Counted from the first letter of the stretch, positions 7,722 to 17,800 are shown. The stretch: DNA of 64,000 nucleotides from Devosia sp. SL43 (GCF_021729885.1 NZ_CP063401.1:3526501-3590500), one strand, 5' to 3'. Notes: generated by a model not told the origin, from the sequence alone. A program made the numbers and translations.

Positions 7722-7831
7722 CCCCACCCACCGGCCGTCACCCTCGGGCTTGACCCGAGGGCACTATACTTGCTGAGAGTTCGACAAGTGCAGTGCCCTC
7801 GGGTCAAGCCCGAGGGTGACGATCGAGTGTG
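7722..7831. repeat. Long inverted-repeat element, family B (copy 1, perfect arms)
   Basis: The arms at 7737-7764 and 7793-7820 are 28 bp each and perfectly complementary, around a 28-nt loop. Each arm holds its own palindrome CCCTCGGG-cttga-CCCGAGGG, so the DNA could form a cruciform. Flanks CCCCACCCACCGG on the left and GATCGAGTGTG on the right are shared with the second copy at 34245-34352, which fixes the limits of the element. Confidence 0.85.
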
Positions 7832-7851
7832 TTGGGAGATGCTGCGTAACC

Positions 7852-9339
<1,488 letters not shown>

Positions 9340-9369
9340 AGGTTTCCTCCCCGAGAGCTCTTCGGCTCT

Positions 9370-10869
9370 TCAGTGCCCCTTGCCCGCCAGATATCCTTCC
9401 AGCGCCGCGACCTCGTCCTTGCTGACCCGCAGGCCAATCTTGGTCCGCCGCCACAGCACATCTTGTGCCGTCCGCGCCCATTCGTTGGCAACCAGATAGT
9501 CTACCTCGGCGGCATAAAGGTCCCAGCCGAAATGCTGGCCCAGGTCGGCAACGGTCTTGGCCTCGCCCAGCAATGCCCGCGCCTTCGTCCCATAGAGCCG
9601 CGTCATGCGCCGCAGCATCGCTGCCGGCAGCCCGGCATAGTCCATCACCAGCCGCCGCACCTCGGCCTCGAAGGCCAGCGGTTCAAAGCCGCCGCCGGGC
9701 AGCTTGCTGACCTTGGTCCAGGCCGCGCCCTTCTTGCCGAGCACCTCTTCGACCTTCTCAAGCACCGATTCCGCCAGCCGCCGCGACGTCGTCAGCTTGC
9801 CGCCGAACACGTTGATCGCCGCGCCTGTGGCTGCGTCGCCATCGACTTTGAGCACATAGTCGCGCGTCGCCTCCTGCGCCGCGCTGGCACCATCGTCGAA
9901 CAGCGGGCGCACGCCCGAATAGGTCCAGTGGATCTGATCCCGCGTGACCGGCTTGGCGAAATATTCGCTTGCAGCCGAAAGCAGGTAGTCGGTTTCGGCG
10001 TCCGAAATCTTCACATCCTTCGGGTTGCCCTCATAGTCCTGGTCGGTGGTGCCGATCAGGGTGAAGTCGTCCTCGTAGGGGATGGCGAAGATGATACGGC
10101 CGTCGGCGTTCTGGAAGATGTAGCAGCGATCGTGATCATAGAGCTTGCGCACCACGATGTGGCTGCCTTTGACCAGCCGCACATTATGCGCGCCGTTCTT
10201 GCCCATGGCGCCGGTGATCACGTGGTCGACCCACGGCCCTGCCGCATTGACGATCAGCTTCGCCCGCACCGTCTGCCGGCCGGCCTCCCCGTCGAGATCG
10301 ACCCGCCAGCCACCGGCGTCGCGGCGGACGCTGGTCACCTTGGTGCGCACATGGATAGTGGCGCCCTTGTCGGCCGCGTCACGCGCGTTCAGCACGACGA
10401 ACCGGGCGTCGTCCACCCAGCAGTCCGAATATTCAAAGCCCAGCCGATAGCCCGGCTTCAGCGGCTTGCCCGTTTCGTGCCGCGTCAGGTCCAGCGTCTT
10501 GGTCGGCGGCAGCAGGCGACGGCCGCCCATATAGTCGTACATGGCAAGACCCGCCCGCAGCACCACGGCCGGGCGCAGACCCTTGTGATGCGGCAGCACG
10601 AAGCGCAGCGATTTGATAATATGCGGCGCCGCAGCCCAAAGGACCTCGCGCTCCGACAAGGCTTCCTGCACCAGGCGGAATTCGTAATGCTCGAGATAGC
10701 GCAACCCGCCATGCACCAGCTTGGTCGCAGCCGACGAGGTACCCGAGGCCAGGTCGTTCATCTCCGCCAGCGCCACTGAAAAGCCGCGCCCGACCGCATC
10801 GCGTGCCACGCTCGCGCCATTGATGCCGCCGCCGATCACGAAGATATCGACGCTGGTCTCGCCCGTCAT
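9370..10869 (-). CDS. glpD: Aerobic glycerol-3-phosphate dehydrogenase
   Basis: This 499-residue FAD enzyme oxidises glycerol 3-phosphate to dihydroxyacetone phosphate at the inner membrane and passes electrons to quinone. The FAD-binding fold starts at once (DIFVIGGGINGASVARDAVGRG). LASGTSSAATKLVHGGLRYLEH, IVNAAGPWVDHV, FAIPYEDDFTLIGTTD and YSGVRPLFDD follow, with the C-terminal DAO_C region after NVFGGKLTTSRRLAE. ATG 10869 was chosen because GGAGG lies at proper distance; the in-frame GTG 15 nt upstream overlaps that site. It leads the glpDK operon and lies behind a three-repeat operator. Confidence 0.97.
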   Translation of the reverse strand: MTGETSVDIFVIGGGINGASVARDAVGRGFSVALAEMNDLASGTSSAATKLVHGGLRYLEHYEFRLVQEALSEREVLWAAAPHIIKSLRFVLPHHKGLRPAVVLRAGLAMYDYMGGRRLLPPTKTLDLTRHETGKPLKPGYRLGFEYSDCWVDDARFVVLNARDAADKGATIHVRTKVTSVRRDAGGWRVDLDGEAGRQTVRAKLIVNAAGPWVDHVITGAMGKNGAHNVRLVKGSHIVVRKLYDHDRCYIFQNADGRIIFAIPYEDDFTLIGTTDQDYEGNPKDVKISDAETDYLLSAASEYFAKPVTRDQIHWTYSGVRPLFDDGASAAQEATRDYVLKVDGDAATGAAINVFGGKLTTSRRLAESVLEKVEEVLGKKGAAWTKVSKLPGGGFEPLAFEAEVRRLVMDYAGLPAAMLRRMTRLYGTKARALLGEAKTVADLGQHFGWDLYAAEVDYLVANEWARTAQDVLWRRTKIGLRVSKDEVAALEGYLAGKGH

Positions 10870-10888
10870 TTCACCATCCTCCACTGAG

Positions 10889-10938
10889 TTTCGTTTGTAC
10901 GCGTTTGTATTTCGTTTGTGAAGGAACTTGTTTCGTTT
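10889..10938 (-). promoter_or_regulatory. Triple AAACGAAA operator (GlpR/DeoR type) of glpDK
   Basis: Three identical TTTCGTTT octamers (plus-strand reading) start at 10889, 10910 and 10931, exactly 21 bp or two helical turns apart. A related GCGTTTG lies at 10901. They sit 20-69 bp upstream of the glpD ATG. DeoR-family repressors such as GlpR bind direct repeats of this type, so glycerol-phosphate-relieved repression of glpDK is expected. Confidence 0.75.
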
Positions 10939-11043
10939 AGTTGGGCAGAAGCACCATCCAAACTACCATACAAGATGGACATTGACCGAACCGCAGCAGG
11001 GGGCTAGGGCAGGGGAACCCTCCTGCTCCCGGAACCTCCGGCC

Positions 11044-11979
11044 ATGCTCGCCATCATCAACGTCATCCTGCCGATTTTCGCGCTGATGGGGCTCGGCTAT
11101 GGCGCCGTGCGCTTCCGCCTGTTCCCGGCCGATGGCATCAAGAGCCTGATCGCCTTCGTCAACAATTTCGCGACGCCCTGCCTGCTGTTCCACTCGCTGG
11201 TAACCAGCGATTTCCGCGCCGCCTTCAACCTTGCAATCATCGGCCCGTTCTATGTGGGCGCGATCATCTGCTTCGTGCTGGGTATCGTCATTGCCATGAA
11301 GGTCTTCGGCAATCGGCCCGGCGAAGCGGTCTCGGTTGGTTTTTCGGGCACCTTCACCAATACGGTGCTGGTGGGCCTGCCGATCATGACCCGCGCCTAT
11401 GGCCAGGAGTCGCTGGCCACCACGCTCTCCATTATCGGCCTGCATGGCGCCATCCTGCTGACCTTGGGCATGGTCACCATGGAACTGATGCGCCGCGATG
11501 GCGCGCCGCTCGGCAAGACCCTGCTGACTGCCGTCAAGCGCGTCGGCTCCAACCCACTGATCTGGGGCATTGCCGCCGGCATGATCGGCTATTTCGCCGG
11601 CCTGCAACTGATCGAGCCTGCCGAAGCCTTCCTCACCATGATGGCATCCGCCGTGGTTCCGGCGGCCTTGTTCGGCATCGGTGGCGCGCTCAACGAATTC
11701 AAGTTATCCGACAACTGGAAGCAGGCGCTTGTCGCGTCGGTGATCAAGCTCATCGTTCACCCGGCGCTTTGCTATGTGCTGATGATCTGGGTGTTGCGCG
11801 TGCCCATGGACATTGCCCGCTACGGCATCCTGCTCTCGGCCATGCCGGCGGGCGTCAACGTCTATGTCTTCGCGACCTACTACAACCGCGGCGTCAGCGT
11901 TGCGACCAATACCATCCTCATAGCGACCGTCGCCTCCGCGGCGACGATCTCGGTGTGGCTGCTGATCCTGGGACACTAG
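11044..11979 (+). CDS. AEC-family (auxin efflux carrier-like) transporter
   Basis: The 311-residue product is almost wholly hydrophobic and should have about ten membrane helices in two five-helix halves. Family-like features are MLAIINVILPIFALMGLGYG at the N-terminus, NNFATPCLLFHSL in helix 2, GFSGTFTNTVLVGLPI in the first half, and AMPAGVNVYVFATYY near the end, the last resembling a crossover motif. Bacterial members move malonate, malate and other carboxylates by secondary transport; the substrate here is not known. Its stop overlaps the convergent TPR-protein stop by 4 bp. It runs divergently from glpDK, and the glp operator repeats lie about 105-155 bp upstream of its start. Confidence 0.9.
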   Translation: MLAIINVILPIFALMGLGYGAVRFRLFPADGIKSLIAFVNNFATPCLLFHSLVTSDFRAAFNLAIIGPFYVGAIICFVLGIVIAMKVFGNRPGEAVSVGFSGTFTNTVLVGLPIMTRAYGQESLATTLSIIGLHGAILLTLGMVTMELMRRDGAPLGKTLLTAVKRVGSNPLIWGIAAGMIGYFAGLQLIEPAEAFLTMMASAVVPAALFGIGGALNEFKLSDNWKQALVASVIKLIVHPALCYVLMIWVLRVPMDIARYGILLSAMPAGVNVYVFATYYNRGVSVATNTILIATVASAATISVWLLILGH

Positions 11980-13604
11980 TCCGGAGCGGCTTCCGCTTTC
12001 GCGGCCGCCGCCGCTTCTTCTTCGACCACCCGAATAAAGGCTTCGGCCATGAAGGCGTGCTCGCCTTGCGGCGCCATGGCCAAGTATTGCTGGTAGACGA
12101 CCGTCGCTTCTGCGTAGCGCGCCAGGCCGGTCAGATTGTTGCCGCGTCGGTACACGATCTCCGGATTGTTGGGTGATAGCGCTTCCGCCAGGTCCAGTTG
12201 CGCCAGCGCGTCCTGGTAGCGTTCCAGCCTCGACAGGGCGGCAGCGCGTTCCAGCTGATACGCCAGGTTTTTCGCATCGATCAGCAGCGCCTGGTCGATG
12301 CGGGCCAGCGCCCCGGCAAAGTCGTGCTGTTCCATCAGGACACCGGCATGTTCGGCCTGCGCCGCAGCATTCTCCGGCTGGAACTCAGCCGCATCGCGAT
12401 AGATACGGTTCAGGTTTTCGGTGTCGTTTCGGTCCCGGTAGTATTTGGCGAGGACGACGAGCGAGGTCTCGTTGCCAGGATTGACCTCCAGGGCTGCCCG
12501 CGCCATGTCGGCGGATTCGTCGAACCGGTTGGCGCCATAGAGCATGATCGCCACTTTGTTCTGGTAGCTTTCATTGAGGGGGTCGCGGCGGAACGCCTCG
12601 AGATAGAAGTCGCGCGCTGCGTCCATTTCACCGCGCTCCCAAGCCAGGTCGCCGCGTAATTCAGGTTCTTTGGGGCCCTCGCTATCAAGTTCCGTCACCC
12701 GATCGGCATAGGTCAGCGCCTCGTCATGCAGCGTCGGATCGCCCTTAAGGGTCGCCAATTCGCTGGTAACGCGCGCCAGGTTGGCCCAACCGATGATGAA
12801 GCGGTCGTCGATGGCAACGGCTGCCTTGTATTCCGCCGCTGCTCCCTCCCCATCACCCGCATTCCGCCGGATATTGCCCAGGATATTATGCGCCCATTCG
12901 GCGTCGGGATGGTTGGTCAGGATCAGCCGGCGCGCAATGGTGGCCGCATTGGTCGGATGCGCCGATGCCTCCGCCGCCAGTGCCGTGAAGGGATCGAGCA
13001 CGGCCATGACTTCGGCGGCCGCCTTGCGCCAATATTGCGCCTCGGTGTCGCTGCGCATCGGCGGCAGTTCGATCACCTTGAGCTCGGCACCATAGATGCG
13101 CAGCCGCAGCGACACCCCGGCCGGCGTGCAGGCCGCATCGCTGCAGCGGAATTCACCGCTAACCACCGTCTCATGCAGATTGAAGAACTGTCGCGCATAA
13201 AACACCAGCGAATCCACCGAAATGCCGGCATCGGGAATGGCAAACGTCACCTTCTTGCCTTCGGGCAGCACGTTGACGCTGGATTTCTCCGAATTGGCCT
13301 CGACATCGATCTGCTGGATGCCATCCCACAGGCGGTTGGCCGCCACATCCGGTGTCAGCCCCGTCGCCTGCAGGCCACCCGGGATGCTGATCGACTGGAT
13401 GAGGATCTGGTCGCGCGCAAACTGCGCCGCCACGAGCGGCAGCGCCATGGCCAACACGACCAGCAGCGCCAGGTTGATCACCACCGTGCGGAGCGAATTG
13501 GAATAGGTTTCGACGCCGGGAAGGCTGAGGCGCGTCCACCAGCGGGGCCTGGTCTGTTCGGCTGCAGCTTTCGTTGCAGGCACGGCCTTAGGCGCGCGCG
13601 CCAT
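11976..13604 (-). CDS. Membrane-anchored TPR-repeat protein, 542 aa
   Basis: A basic, proline-rich cytoplasmic N-terminus (1-40) precedes one membrane helix (about 41-60, VVINLALLVVLAMALPLVAA). Next comes a roughly 140-residue extracytoplasmic region with two nearby cysteines (FRCSDAACTP), then TPR helices from about 215 to the end (for example WAHNILGNIRRNAGDGEGAAAEYKAAV and YRRGNNLTGLARYAEATVVY, each cited in part). An Ala/Glu-rich tail closes it. It probably acts as a periplasmic scaffold. ATG 13604 was preferred over an upstream start because it gives a clean N-terminus; the Shine-Dalgarno sequence is weak. No partner gene is evident. Confidence 0.75.
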   Translation of the reverse strand: MARAPKAVPATKAAAEQTRPRWWTRLSLPGVETYSNSLRTVVINLALLVVLAMALPLVAAQFARDQILIQSISIPGGLQATGLTPDVAANRLWDGIQQIDVEANSEKSSVNVLPEGKKVTFAIPDAGISVDSLVFYARQFFNLHETVVSGEFRCSDAACTPAGVSLRLRIYGAELKVIELPPMRSDTEAQYWRKAAAEVMAVLDPFTALAAEASAHPTNAATIARRLILTNHPDAEWAHNILGNIRRNAGDGEGAAAEYKAAVAIDDRFIIGWANLARVTSELATLKGDPTLHDEALTYADRVTELDSEGPKEPELRGDLAWERGEMDAARDFYLEAFRRDPLNESYQNKVAIMLYGANRFDESADMARAALEVNPGNETSLVVLAKYYRDRNDTENLNRIYRDAAEFQPENAAAQAEHAGVLMEQHDFAGALARIDQALLIDAKNLAYQLERAAALSRLERYQDALAQLDLAEALSPNNPEIVYRRGNNLTGLARYAEATVVYQQYLAMAPQGEHAFMAEAFIRVVEEEAAAAAKAEAAPD

Positions 13605-13720
13605 TAATGACGCCCCGTCATAGTGTTCGCCATGAAGAAGTCCCCTCGAAACAGCACTATAGATCGTCCGGCGCTGCGACGAAATCAATAGGCCATGCGG
13701 GAATATTGGGTCGTCTGGCG

Positions 13721-14191
13721 CTAGGATTGTTCAACCAGTTTCGCCAACTGCGCCGCGACAGTGCCCCAGCCATCATAAAAGCCGAGATCGTGATGTGTCT
13801 GCCGGTCTTCGGGGCTCTTGTGCATTACAACCGCCCGATAGGCCGTACCCAGATCGTGGTCGTCCAAAGTGATGATCGCGGTGATGAAGGGCTGCTCCGC
13901 CGGCCGCCATCCGCCGACCAGCGCATTGGTGAAAACGATGCGCCGCCCGTCGACCACGTCCAGGTAGCAGGCGCTCATATGCGGCCCGAAGGTCTCGCCC
14001 GGCCCTGCCGCGATCTCGGTTTGCATCGCGCCGCCCGGCCGCAGATCCATGGCGACGATCCGGCAGGTCTCCGGCTCGGGCACCCACCACTTGGCGAACT
14101 GCTCGGGCTTGGTCCAAGCGTCCCACACCGCCGACCGCGGTGCCTTGATGATGCGGGTGATTTCGAGATCGCGTTCGGGGTCGAGCGTCAT
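13721..14191 (-). CDS. SRPBCC (AHSA1/START-like) domain protein
   Basis: The 156-residue protein shows the ligand-binding helix-grip pattern: LEITRIIKAPRSAVWDAWTK at the start, FAKWWVPEPETC, the LRPGGAMQTEI strand, RRIVFTNALVGGW, and the long C-terminal helix with FYDGWGTVAAQLAKLVE. This group is often encoded with an ArsR-type repressor and is thought to bind or modify small hydrophobic molecules. ATG 14191 overlaps the ArsR stop codon (ATGA), so the two are translationally coupled. A longer reading upstream is only the repressor gene in another frame. Confidence 0.9.
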   Translation of the reverse strand: MTLDPERDLEITRIIKAPRSAVWDAWTKPEQFAKWWVPEPETCRIVAMDLRPGGAMQTEIAAGPGETFGPHMSACYLDVVDGRRIVFTNALVGGWRPAEQPFITAIITLDDHDLGTAYRAVVMHKSPEDRQTHHDLGFYDGWGTVAAQLAKLVEQS

Positions 14192-14526
14192 TTCTTGTTG
14201 TCCTTGTCCTTGGTGACGAACTGTTCCAGCCGGTCCGTTCGGCCGTTCCAGATCGCCCGTTGTTCGCTCAGCCACCCATCCACCGCCGCCAGTCTTGGCC
14301 GGTCCAGCTCGCAATTGCGCACCCGCCCCACCTTCTGCGTATGGATCAACCCACTCTCTTCCAGCATGTGGATGTGCTTCATGAACGAGGGCAGCGCCAT
14401 CTCGAATGGCTGCGCCAATTCGCCAACGCTGGCGGGGCCTTGCCCGAGCCGTCCGATCACCGCGCGGCGCGTCGGATCGGCCAATGCCTGAAATAGGCCA
14501 TCGAGCTGTGTCTGATACTGTGCCAT
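14188..14526 (-). CDS. ArsR-family winged-helix repressor
   Basis: The 112-residue protein starts MAQYQTQLDGLFQALADPTR, the typical opening of ArsR regulators paired with SRPBCC proteins, then RRAVIGRLGQGPASVGELA, the recognition helix region LPSFMKHIHMLEESGL, and the wing with RVRNCELD. No Cys-based metal site (ELCVCD type) is present, so it is probably not a metal sensor. It lies upstream of, and overlaps, the SRPBCC gene and is divergent from the beta-lactamase gene. The inverted repeat between them is its likely operator. Confidence 0.92.
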   Translation of the reverse strand: MAQYQTQLDGLFQALADPTRRAVIGRLGQGPASVGELAQPFEMALPSFMKHIHMLEESGLIHTQKVGRVRNCELDRPRLAAVDGWLSEQRAIWNGRTDRLEQFVTKDKDNKK

Positions 14527-14530
14527 GAGG

Positions 14531-14555
14531 CTAAGTATCAGGACTCAATACTTAG
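14531..14555. promoter_or_regulatory. Operator between arsR-type gene and class D beta-lactamase gene
   Basis: CTAAGTAT (14531-14538) and ATACTTAG (14548-14555) form a perfect 8-bp inverted repeat with a 9-nt spacer. CTAACTAT at 14564-14571 is a close third copy. The site starts 4 bp before the repressor ATG and ends 26 bp before the beta-lactamase ATG, so one bound repressor could control both directions. Confidence 0.65.
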
Positions 14556-14581
14556 CGCAATAGCTAACTATATGGATTGCT

Positions 14582-15391
14582 ATGCGTCGCCTGCTGCTTG
14601 CCCTGAGCTTCTGCCTTGCCGCCGTCCCAACCCAAGCTGCCGAACTGTGTACGCTCGTCGCCGACGCCGCGACCGGTGAGGTGCTGCTGGAGCGCGGTGC
14701 GGATTGCGACACGCCGACCACGCCGGCCTCGACCTTCAAGGTGCCGCTGGCGGTCATGGCCTTCGATGCCGGACTGCTGATCGACGCTCGCAACCCGGCC
14801 GAGCCTTTCGTCGAAGGCTACGCCGATTGGGGCGGTGACGACTGGCGCCAGACCACCGATCCGCTGCGCTGGATGGACTATTCGGTCGTCTGGTATTCGC
14901 AGGTCACTACCCGCGCCCTCGGCGCGGACACCCTCACGCGATATGCCCGGGCCTTCGACTATGGCAATGCCGACTTCTCGGGTGATCCGGGCGCCGACAA
15001 TGGCCTGGAACGCAGTTGGATCAGCTCGTCGCTCAAGCTCACGCCGCGTCAGCAACTGACCTTCATGACCCGCCTGGCCACGGGCCAGTTGCCGGTTTCA
15101 ACGCATGCCATGCAAACCACGCTCGCCATCATGCAGCAGCGTCAGAGCGACAATGGCTGGCACATGGTCGGCAAGACCGGCTCGGCTTTTCCACGAAATG
15201 CGGACGGCAGCTTCAATCGCGCCCGTGGCTGGGGCTGGTACGTCGGCATGGCAACGAAGGGCGCCCGCACTCTGGTTTTCGTTCGCCTCAATCAGGATGA
15301 AAGCCGCCAATCGGTGAGCGGCGGATTGAGGGCTCGCGACGAGCTTCTGGCAGAGTGGCCAGAGCTGATGGCCGAAGTGCCAGCGCGCTGA
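14582..15391 (+). CDS. Class D (OXA-type) beta-lactamase
   Basis: The 269-residue protein has a signal peptide (cleavage probably after TQA, about 19) and the class D motifs: S50-TF-K53 (serine nucleophile and the Lys that is usually carboxylated), S101-VV in DYSVVWY, Y127-GN, W146-ISSSLKL and K198-TGS. All catalytic residues are present, so it should be an active serine beta-lactamase or a close penicillin-binding relative in the periplasm. No Shine-Dalgarno sequence is clear in front of ATG 14582. It is divergent from an ArsR/SRPBCC pair and shares their operator region. Codon use matches the neighbours, so this looks like a resident chromosomal gene, not a recent import. Confidence 0.92.
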   Translation: MRRLLLALSFCLAAVPTQAAELCTLVADAATGEVLLERGADCDTPTTPASTFKVPLAVMAFDAGLLIDARNPAEPFVEGYADWGGDDWRQTTDPLRWMDYSVVWYSQVTTRALGADTLTRYARAFDYGNADFSGDPGADNGLERSWISSSLKLTPRQQLTFMTRLATGQLPVSTHAMQTTLAIMQQRQSDNGWHMVGKTGSAFPRNADGSFNRARGWGWYVGMATKGARTLVFVRLNQDESRQSVSGGLRARDELLAEWPELMAEVPAR

Positions 15392-15413
15392 TTGCGCGCC
15401 GGCGCGGCCCAGA

Positions 15414-16382
15414 TCAGGCTACCGCTGCGTCCTGATAGAAGTTGTAGCTCTCCGACAACGCGGTGGTCAGCGTGTTGTTGCGCTCGATGAACTCGGTCAG
15501 GAATTCGTGCAGGCCATGGGCGAAGATGGTCTCCATCGTCGTATTTTCGACCATGGCGCGCAGTTCGGCCGCGGCCACATCGCAGCTCTTGCTGCAGCCA
15601 TAGAACGTGGCCAGGTTCTGCACCTGCGTCTGCACGAAGCGGGCACAGTAGAACAGTGAGCGCGGCATCTCCTGACGCAGGATCAGGAAATCGGCAATGT
15701 TCTCGGCCTTGTAGCGGTCGTGATAGACGTGCCGGTAGCTGCGATGGGCCGAGGCGGCGCGCAGGATCAGCGTCCATTGCTGGGTATCGAGATCGCCACC
15801 GACCATCTTGGCCTGCGGCAGCAGCACGTAATATTTCATGTCGAGAATACGGGCCGTATTGTCGGCCCGTTCGATCAGCCCGCCCGCTTGCAGGAACGCG
15901 AAGCCGTCATCGCGCAGCAGCGTGCCAAGGAACGCCCCGCGAAACTCGTGGCTGATCCGCTTGATCCATTCGAGCACTTCGAGCAGCTTGGCCCCGCGCA
16001 CGTCGCGTGACTTGAGCTGGCTGAAGGTGAGCCAGGCGCCGTTGAGCGTCTCCCACATGTCGCTGGTAATGGCGGTGCGCACGGTGCGCGCATTGTTGCG
16101 CGCCATCATCAGGCAGGTTTGCACCGAGCTGGGATTGCTGGGGTCGAACAGCATGAAGTCGGTCACCGAAGCGACGTCGGCCACCCGGTCCTTCTTGGCC
16201 CACTCTTCATCGATTTCGGCCGCCTGCATCATCGAGATCAGGTGCTCGCTCTCGCCGCCCTCTCGGCGGCTGGTGAGGCTCATGCGATAGCCAACTTCGA
16301 GCAGGCGAGCCATATTCTCGGCCCGCTCCACATAGCGCGAGAGCCAGAACAGGTGCTGGGCGGTGCGTCCGAGCATGGTCAT
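15414..16382 (-). CDS. Alpha-E domain protein (DUF403)
   Basis: The 322-residue, mostly helical protein begins MTMLGRTAQHLFWLSRYVER and contains GLIERADNTARILDMKYYVLL, HRSYRHVYHDRY and FIERNNTLTTAL, all typical of the alpha-E family. ATG 16382 overlaps the ATP-grasp stop codon (ATGA), so the pair is translationally coupled. In many proteobacteria these two genes stand with a transglutaminase-like protein and an Anbu-type proteasome relative, and the set is thought to make and handle a peptide-like modification. Those partners are absent here. Catalytic function is unproved. Confidence 0.92.
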   Translation of the reverse strand: MTMLGRTAQHLFWLSRYVERAENMARLLEVGYRMSLTSRREGGESEHLISMMQAAEIDEEWAKKDRVADVASVTDFMLFDPSNPSSVQTCLMMARNNARTVRTAITSDMWETLNGAWLTFSQLKSRDVRGAKLLEVLEWIKRISHEFRGAFLGTLLRDDGFAFLQAGGLIERADNTARILDMKYYVLLPQAKMVGGDLDTQQWTLILRAASAHRSYRHVYHDRYKAENIADFLILRQEMPRSLFYCARFVQTQVQNLATFYGCSKSCDVAAAELRAMVENTTMETIFAHGLHEFLTEFIERNNTLTTALSESYNFYQDAAVA

Positions 16383-17800
16383 TCTTCCAGCACCCACGTA
16401 TCCTTGGTCCCGCCACCCTGCGACGAGTTCACCACCAGCGACCCCTTCTTGAGCGCCACGCGCGTCAGCCCGCCGGGCGTGATGCGCACTTCGTCGCCGA
16501 TCAGCACATAGGGCCGCAGATCGACGTGCCGCGGCGCGATGCCCGAATTGACGTAAGTGGGGCAGGTACTGAGCGCCAGCGTCGGCTGCACGATGTAATT
16601 GTCGGGCCGGGCCAGGATCTTCTGCTTGAATTCCTTGTGCATGGCCTTGGTCGAGGTCGGCCCCACCATCATGCCATAGCCGCCCGAGCCGTGAACTTCC
16701 TTGACCACCAGGTCCGCCAGGTTCTCCAGCACCCATTCGCGCTGGTCCTTATCGGTGCAGTTATAGGTCGGCACGTTCTGCAGCAGCGTCTTCTCGCCGA
16801 GGTAGAATTCGACGATTTCGGGCACGTAGGTATAGACCGCCTTGTCGTCGGCAATGCCCGTGCCCGGTGCGTTGACCAGTGTCACATTGCCTTGCGCATA
16901 AGCCTTGAACAGCCCCGGCACGCCCAGCATGGATTCGGGGCGGAACGTCTCGGGATCGAGATAGGCGTCGTCGATGCGGCGGTAGATCACGTCGACCCGC
17001 TCCGGGCCCATCGTGGTGCGCATGAACACCTTGCCATCCTCGACGAACAGGTCGGGGCCCTCGCACAGCGTCGCGCCCATCTGGTCGGCGAGGAACGAGT
17101 GCTCGAAATAAGCCGAGTTATAGATGCCCGGCGTCAGCACCACGATATTGGGCGTGCCGCTGGTACCTTCCGGCGCCACGCTTTCCAGCGTCGCACGCAG
17201 GTTTTCGGCATAGGTATCGACCGGTGCCACCTTGATGCGCTGGAACAGGTCCGGCGCCAGCATCATCATCGCCTCGCGGTCTTCCAGCATGTAGCTGACG
17301 CCGGACGGCGTGCGCAGATTGTCTTCCAGCACAAAGAAAGCGTCTGGCCCGGTGCGGACAATGTCGACGCCGATAATGTGCGCATAGACATTGCGCGCCG
17401 GATTGACCCCCATCATCTGCGGGCAGAACGCCGCATTGTTGAGGATCAGTTTTTCCGGGACGATCCCCGCTTTGAGAATGTTCTGATCGTGATAGATGTC
17501 ATGCAGGAACGCGTTCAGCGCCTTGACGCGCTGCTCGATGCCCCGCGACAGCTCTTTCCATTCCTGCGCCGCGATGATGCGGGGGATCACGTCGAAGGGA
17601 ATGACCTTCTCGGTGCCTTCCTCCGACCCATAGACGGCAAAGGTGATGCCCAGCTTACGGAAAATCGCCTCGGCATCGGCCTGCATCAGCGTCAGGGCCT
17701 TGCCCTTCTGCTCGTCCAGCCAAGCCGCCAGCGCCCGATAGGGTTCGCGGACGCTGCCATCCGCATTGTACATTTCGTCGAACGGCTTCGTGTCGGCCAT
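16379..17800 (-). CDS. Circularly permuted ATP-grasp protein (type 2, DUF404/407)
   Basis: The 473-residue protein has the hallmarks of this family: MYNADGSVREPYRAL near the start, RGIEQRVKALNAFLHDIYHD, the ATP-grasp stretch with VLEDNLRTPSGVSYML, LVNAPGTGIADDKAVY, VVKEVHGSGGYGMMVGP and the YVLIGDEVRITPGGLTRVAL end. ATP-grasp enzymes join a carboxylate to an amine via an acyl phosphate, so a peptide-bond or amide ligase role is likely. It is the first gene of a two-gene unit with the alpha-E gene. The 152-bp gap to the divergent dehydrogenase gene should hold both promoters. Confidence 0.93.
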   Translation of the reverse strand: MADTKPFDEMYNADGSVREPYRALAAWLDEQKGKALTLMQADAEAIFRKLGITFAVYGSEEGTEKVIPFDVIPRIIAAQEWKELSRGIEQRVKALNAFLHDIYHDQNILKAGIVPEKLILNNAAFCPQMMGVNPARNVYAHIIGVDIVRTGPDAFFVLEDNLRTPSGVSYMLEDREAMMMLAPDLFQRIKVAPVDTYAENLRATLESVAPEGTSGTPNIVVLTPGIYNSAYFEHSFLADQMGATLCEGPDLFVEDGKVFMRTTMGPERVDVIYRRIDDAYLDPETFRPESMLGVPGLFKAYAQGNVTLVNAPGTGIADDKAVYTYVPEIVEFYLGEKTLLQNVPTYNCTDKDQREWVLENLADLVVKEVHGSGGYGMMVGPTSTKAMHKEFKQKILARPDNYIVQPTLALSTCPTYVNSGIAPRHVDLRPYVLIGDEVRITPGGLTRVALKKGSLVVNSSQGGGTKDTWVLEE

